NCBI GenBank assembly: GCA_945900705.1
Contig: CAMDKJ010000029.1
Location: 1-13,474 of the forward strand
Reading direction: 5' to 3'
DNA length: 13,474 nucleotides
From: Bifidobacterium breve
GTDB lineage: Bacteria > Actinomycetota > Actinomycetes > S36-B12
Part shown: positions 12,546-13,474 of the stretch, one piece after another
How the letters are laid out: each line of letters opens with the position of its first letter
Position numbering within the stretch: the first letter of the stretch is position 1
The notes under the pieces: model-generated
The model's input: the letters and a program-made list of their open reading frames with translations, nothing else
What the model was told of the DNA's origin: nothing
Databases searched by the model: none
Translations under genes and position numbers: made by a program

Positions 12546-13474
12546 ATGGTTGGTAACAATAGGCACCGTGCGACCTGTGCAGCAGTGGCTTTTGCGGTGG
12601 CTGCCACCTCGTGGGCGTTGCTGCCGGTGGGCGCTGCTGCTGCCCCAGAACCGCAGCCGGTGACAATCGCCCCGTTGTTAAAGGCGGATGTCATCATTGG
12701 CGCGGATATGTGGGACACCGTGCCGCGCATCATGTCGCTCACCTTGAATTTCACGGACATCATCGGGGTTCCTGGCGCTGATTCGAAAGACGAAGCCACG
12801 GCGAAGGCGGCTGTTGTTGCAGCCGGTGGGGCCTGGAGCGAGATTGCAGCCAAGGCATGCAGCACGAAGCCAACCCAGGTCTCTCACACCACCGCGGTTT
12901 CACCCGAGCAGTACTACGGCGTAACCGGCCTAACTGGCGTGCACAACACCGATGTGGTGCAGGTTCAGACCTCTTGGCCCGCGCTACCCAGCACTCTTGA
13001 TGGGTCTGACTTCAAAGTAACATTAAATGACGGCACCATCGCCCCAGCGATCTCGGCGGGTGTGATGCCGAACTTTGAATATAACGAGCGGTCGGTGCTT
13101 ATTCTCAATGGTGAGTTCGGAAATCGACTGCCGAAAAGTGATCCAGCGGTTAAGTACCCGGTAAAGGTCGAGGTAGTGGCTGATGCGACGCCACTGCAGT
13201 TAGTTGGCCCGCGAGGTCGCCTTGTTAGTGCTGTTGGCATGACCATGACAAACGATAAAACCCCTTATGACACCCAGCCCGCTGACCCAACTCTTTGGAC
13301 GGGGCCGCGAGTAATTGCCGCGAAGATCACCCACATGTCGACTCTGGGTGAAGGTGGCCCCGAGCCGGTGAGCAAGAAGCTGTTGCCAAATGACGGGATT
13401 TCGATTTTCGGGAAAAAGGCCGCCGAGTTTCGCGTGCGAATGCTCACGGTGGGCGGTGCGCTTTCACCAAATGG
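12546..13474 (+). CDS. secreted protein of unknown function, 3'-truncated by window edge
   Basis: Open from ATG 12546 to the last base (309 codons, no stop), so the C terminus is missing. The start is fixed by a strong GAGGAG site. The N terminus is a classical Sec signal: basic NNRHR, hydrophobic AAVAFAVAATSWALLPVG, then AAAA-PEPQP as the likely cleavage region around residues 35-40. The mature part has one cysteine in the visible portion (KACSTKP) and reads as a beta-rich soluble domain, with VSPEQYYGVTGLTGVHNTD, LNDGTIAPAISAGVMPNFEYNERS and VLILNGEFGNRL as its most distinctive stretches. There are no cell-wall anchor, repeat or catalytic motifs that I recognise. Codon use resembles the neighbours. 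It is divergent from the exported molybdo-enzyme gene and may share its regulatory region. I cannot assign a family or function. Confidence 0.8.
   Translation, partial: MVGNNRHRATCAAVAFAVAATSWALLPVGAAAAPEPQPVTIAPLLKADVIIGADMWDTVPRIMSLTLNFTDIIGVPGADSKDEATAKAAVVAAGGAWSEIAAKACSTKPTQVSHTTAVSPEQYYGVTGLTGVHNTDVVQVQTSWPALPSTLDGSDFKVTLNDGTIAPAISAGVMPNFEYNERSVLILNGEFGNRLPKSDPAVKYPVKVEVVADATPLQLVGPRGRLVSAVGMTMTNDKTPYDTQPADPTLWTGPRVIAAKITHMSTLGEGGPEPVSKKLLPNDGISIFGKKAAEFRVRMLTVGGALSPN

Noticed and set aside
12398..12865. N-terminal extension of the molybdo-enzyme frame to 12865
   Set aside because: Most of it is antisense to the signal-peptide gene, is Ala/Ser-rich without structure, and would place the Tat-like signal in the middle of the protein.
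1..13474. CRISPR arrays, insertion sequences, tRNA or rRNA genes
   Set aside because: No regularly spaced repeats, transposase frames with terminal inverted repeats, or recognisable structural RNA sequence were seen; the only clear short tandem repeat is the operator before the antitoxin.

Overview
The window is about 13.5 kb of densely packed bacterial chromosome. It most likely comes from an actinobacterium (class Actinomycetes) with moderate GC. The evidence is a malQ / small membrane protein / DUF5130 / pepN block, a pepN gene divergent from a DsbA-fold protein of the mycothiol-dependent Rv2466c type followed by a nei1-like glycosylase, and a DUF3159 protein. GTG starts are frequent, coding overlaps are short, and several genes look leaderless (a TANNNT hexamer 6-7 nt before the start codon). 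I cannot name the genus. No rRNA, tRNA, IS element or CRISPR array is visible, and no gene-free stretch exceeds 300 bases.

Layout. (1) 2-2497, plus strand: the 3' part of malQ (glycan metabolism), a one-helix membrane protein and a DUF5130 protein, all overlapping like an operon. (2) 2542-5097, minus strand: pepN, an M1 aminopeptidase. (3) 5127-6553, plus strand: a DsbA-fold thiol protein and a Nei/Fpg-type DNA glycosylase overlapping at TAATG; a conserved housekeeping and redox/DNA-repair block. (4) 6550-7200, minus strand: a DUF3159 membrane protein whose stop overlaps the nei stop in a palindromic TTAA. (5) 7243-9884, plus strand: a SAM methyltransferase, a cysteine-desulfurase-like PLP enzyme and a GNAT acetyltransferase. 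(6) 9912-10484, plus strand: a vitamin K epoxide reductase (VKOR) homologue. (7) 10519-11096, plus strand: a toxin-antitoxin pair made of a ribbon-helix-helix antitoxin and a Doc-type toxin, with a tandem-repeat operator. (8) 12397-11077, minus strand: a molybdopterin oxidoreductase and a cytochrome b membrane partner, probably one exported redox module. (9) 12546 to the window end, plus strand: an unrecognised secreted protein that runs off the edge.

The most notable point is the VKOR gene. Its reading frame is intact over about 190 codons except for one in-frame TGA that sits exactly at the second cysteine of the catalytic CPWC motif. This is the pattern expected of a selenocysteine codon. 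A nonsense mutation or a sequencing error (TGC or TGT to TGA) would look the same in one sequence. TGA is an ordinary stop for other genes here (malQ, GNAT, antitoxin, molybdo-enzyme), so wholesale recoding of UGA is unlikely. A second thiol protein in the window, the DsbA-fold protein, also lacks the second cysteine of its motif (CPWA).
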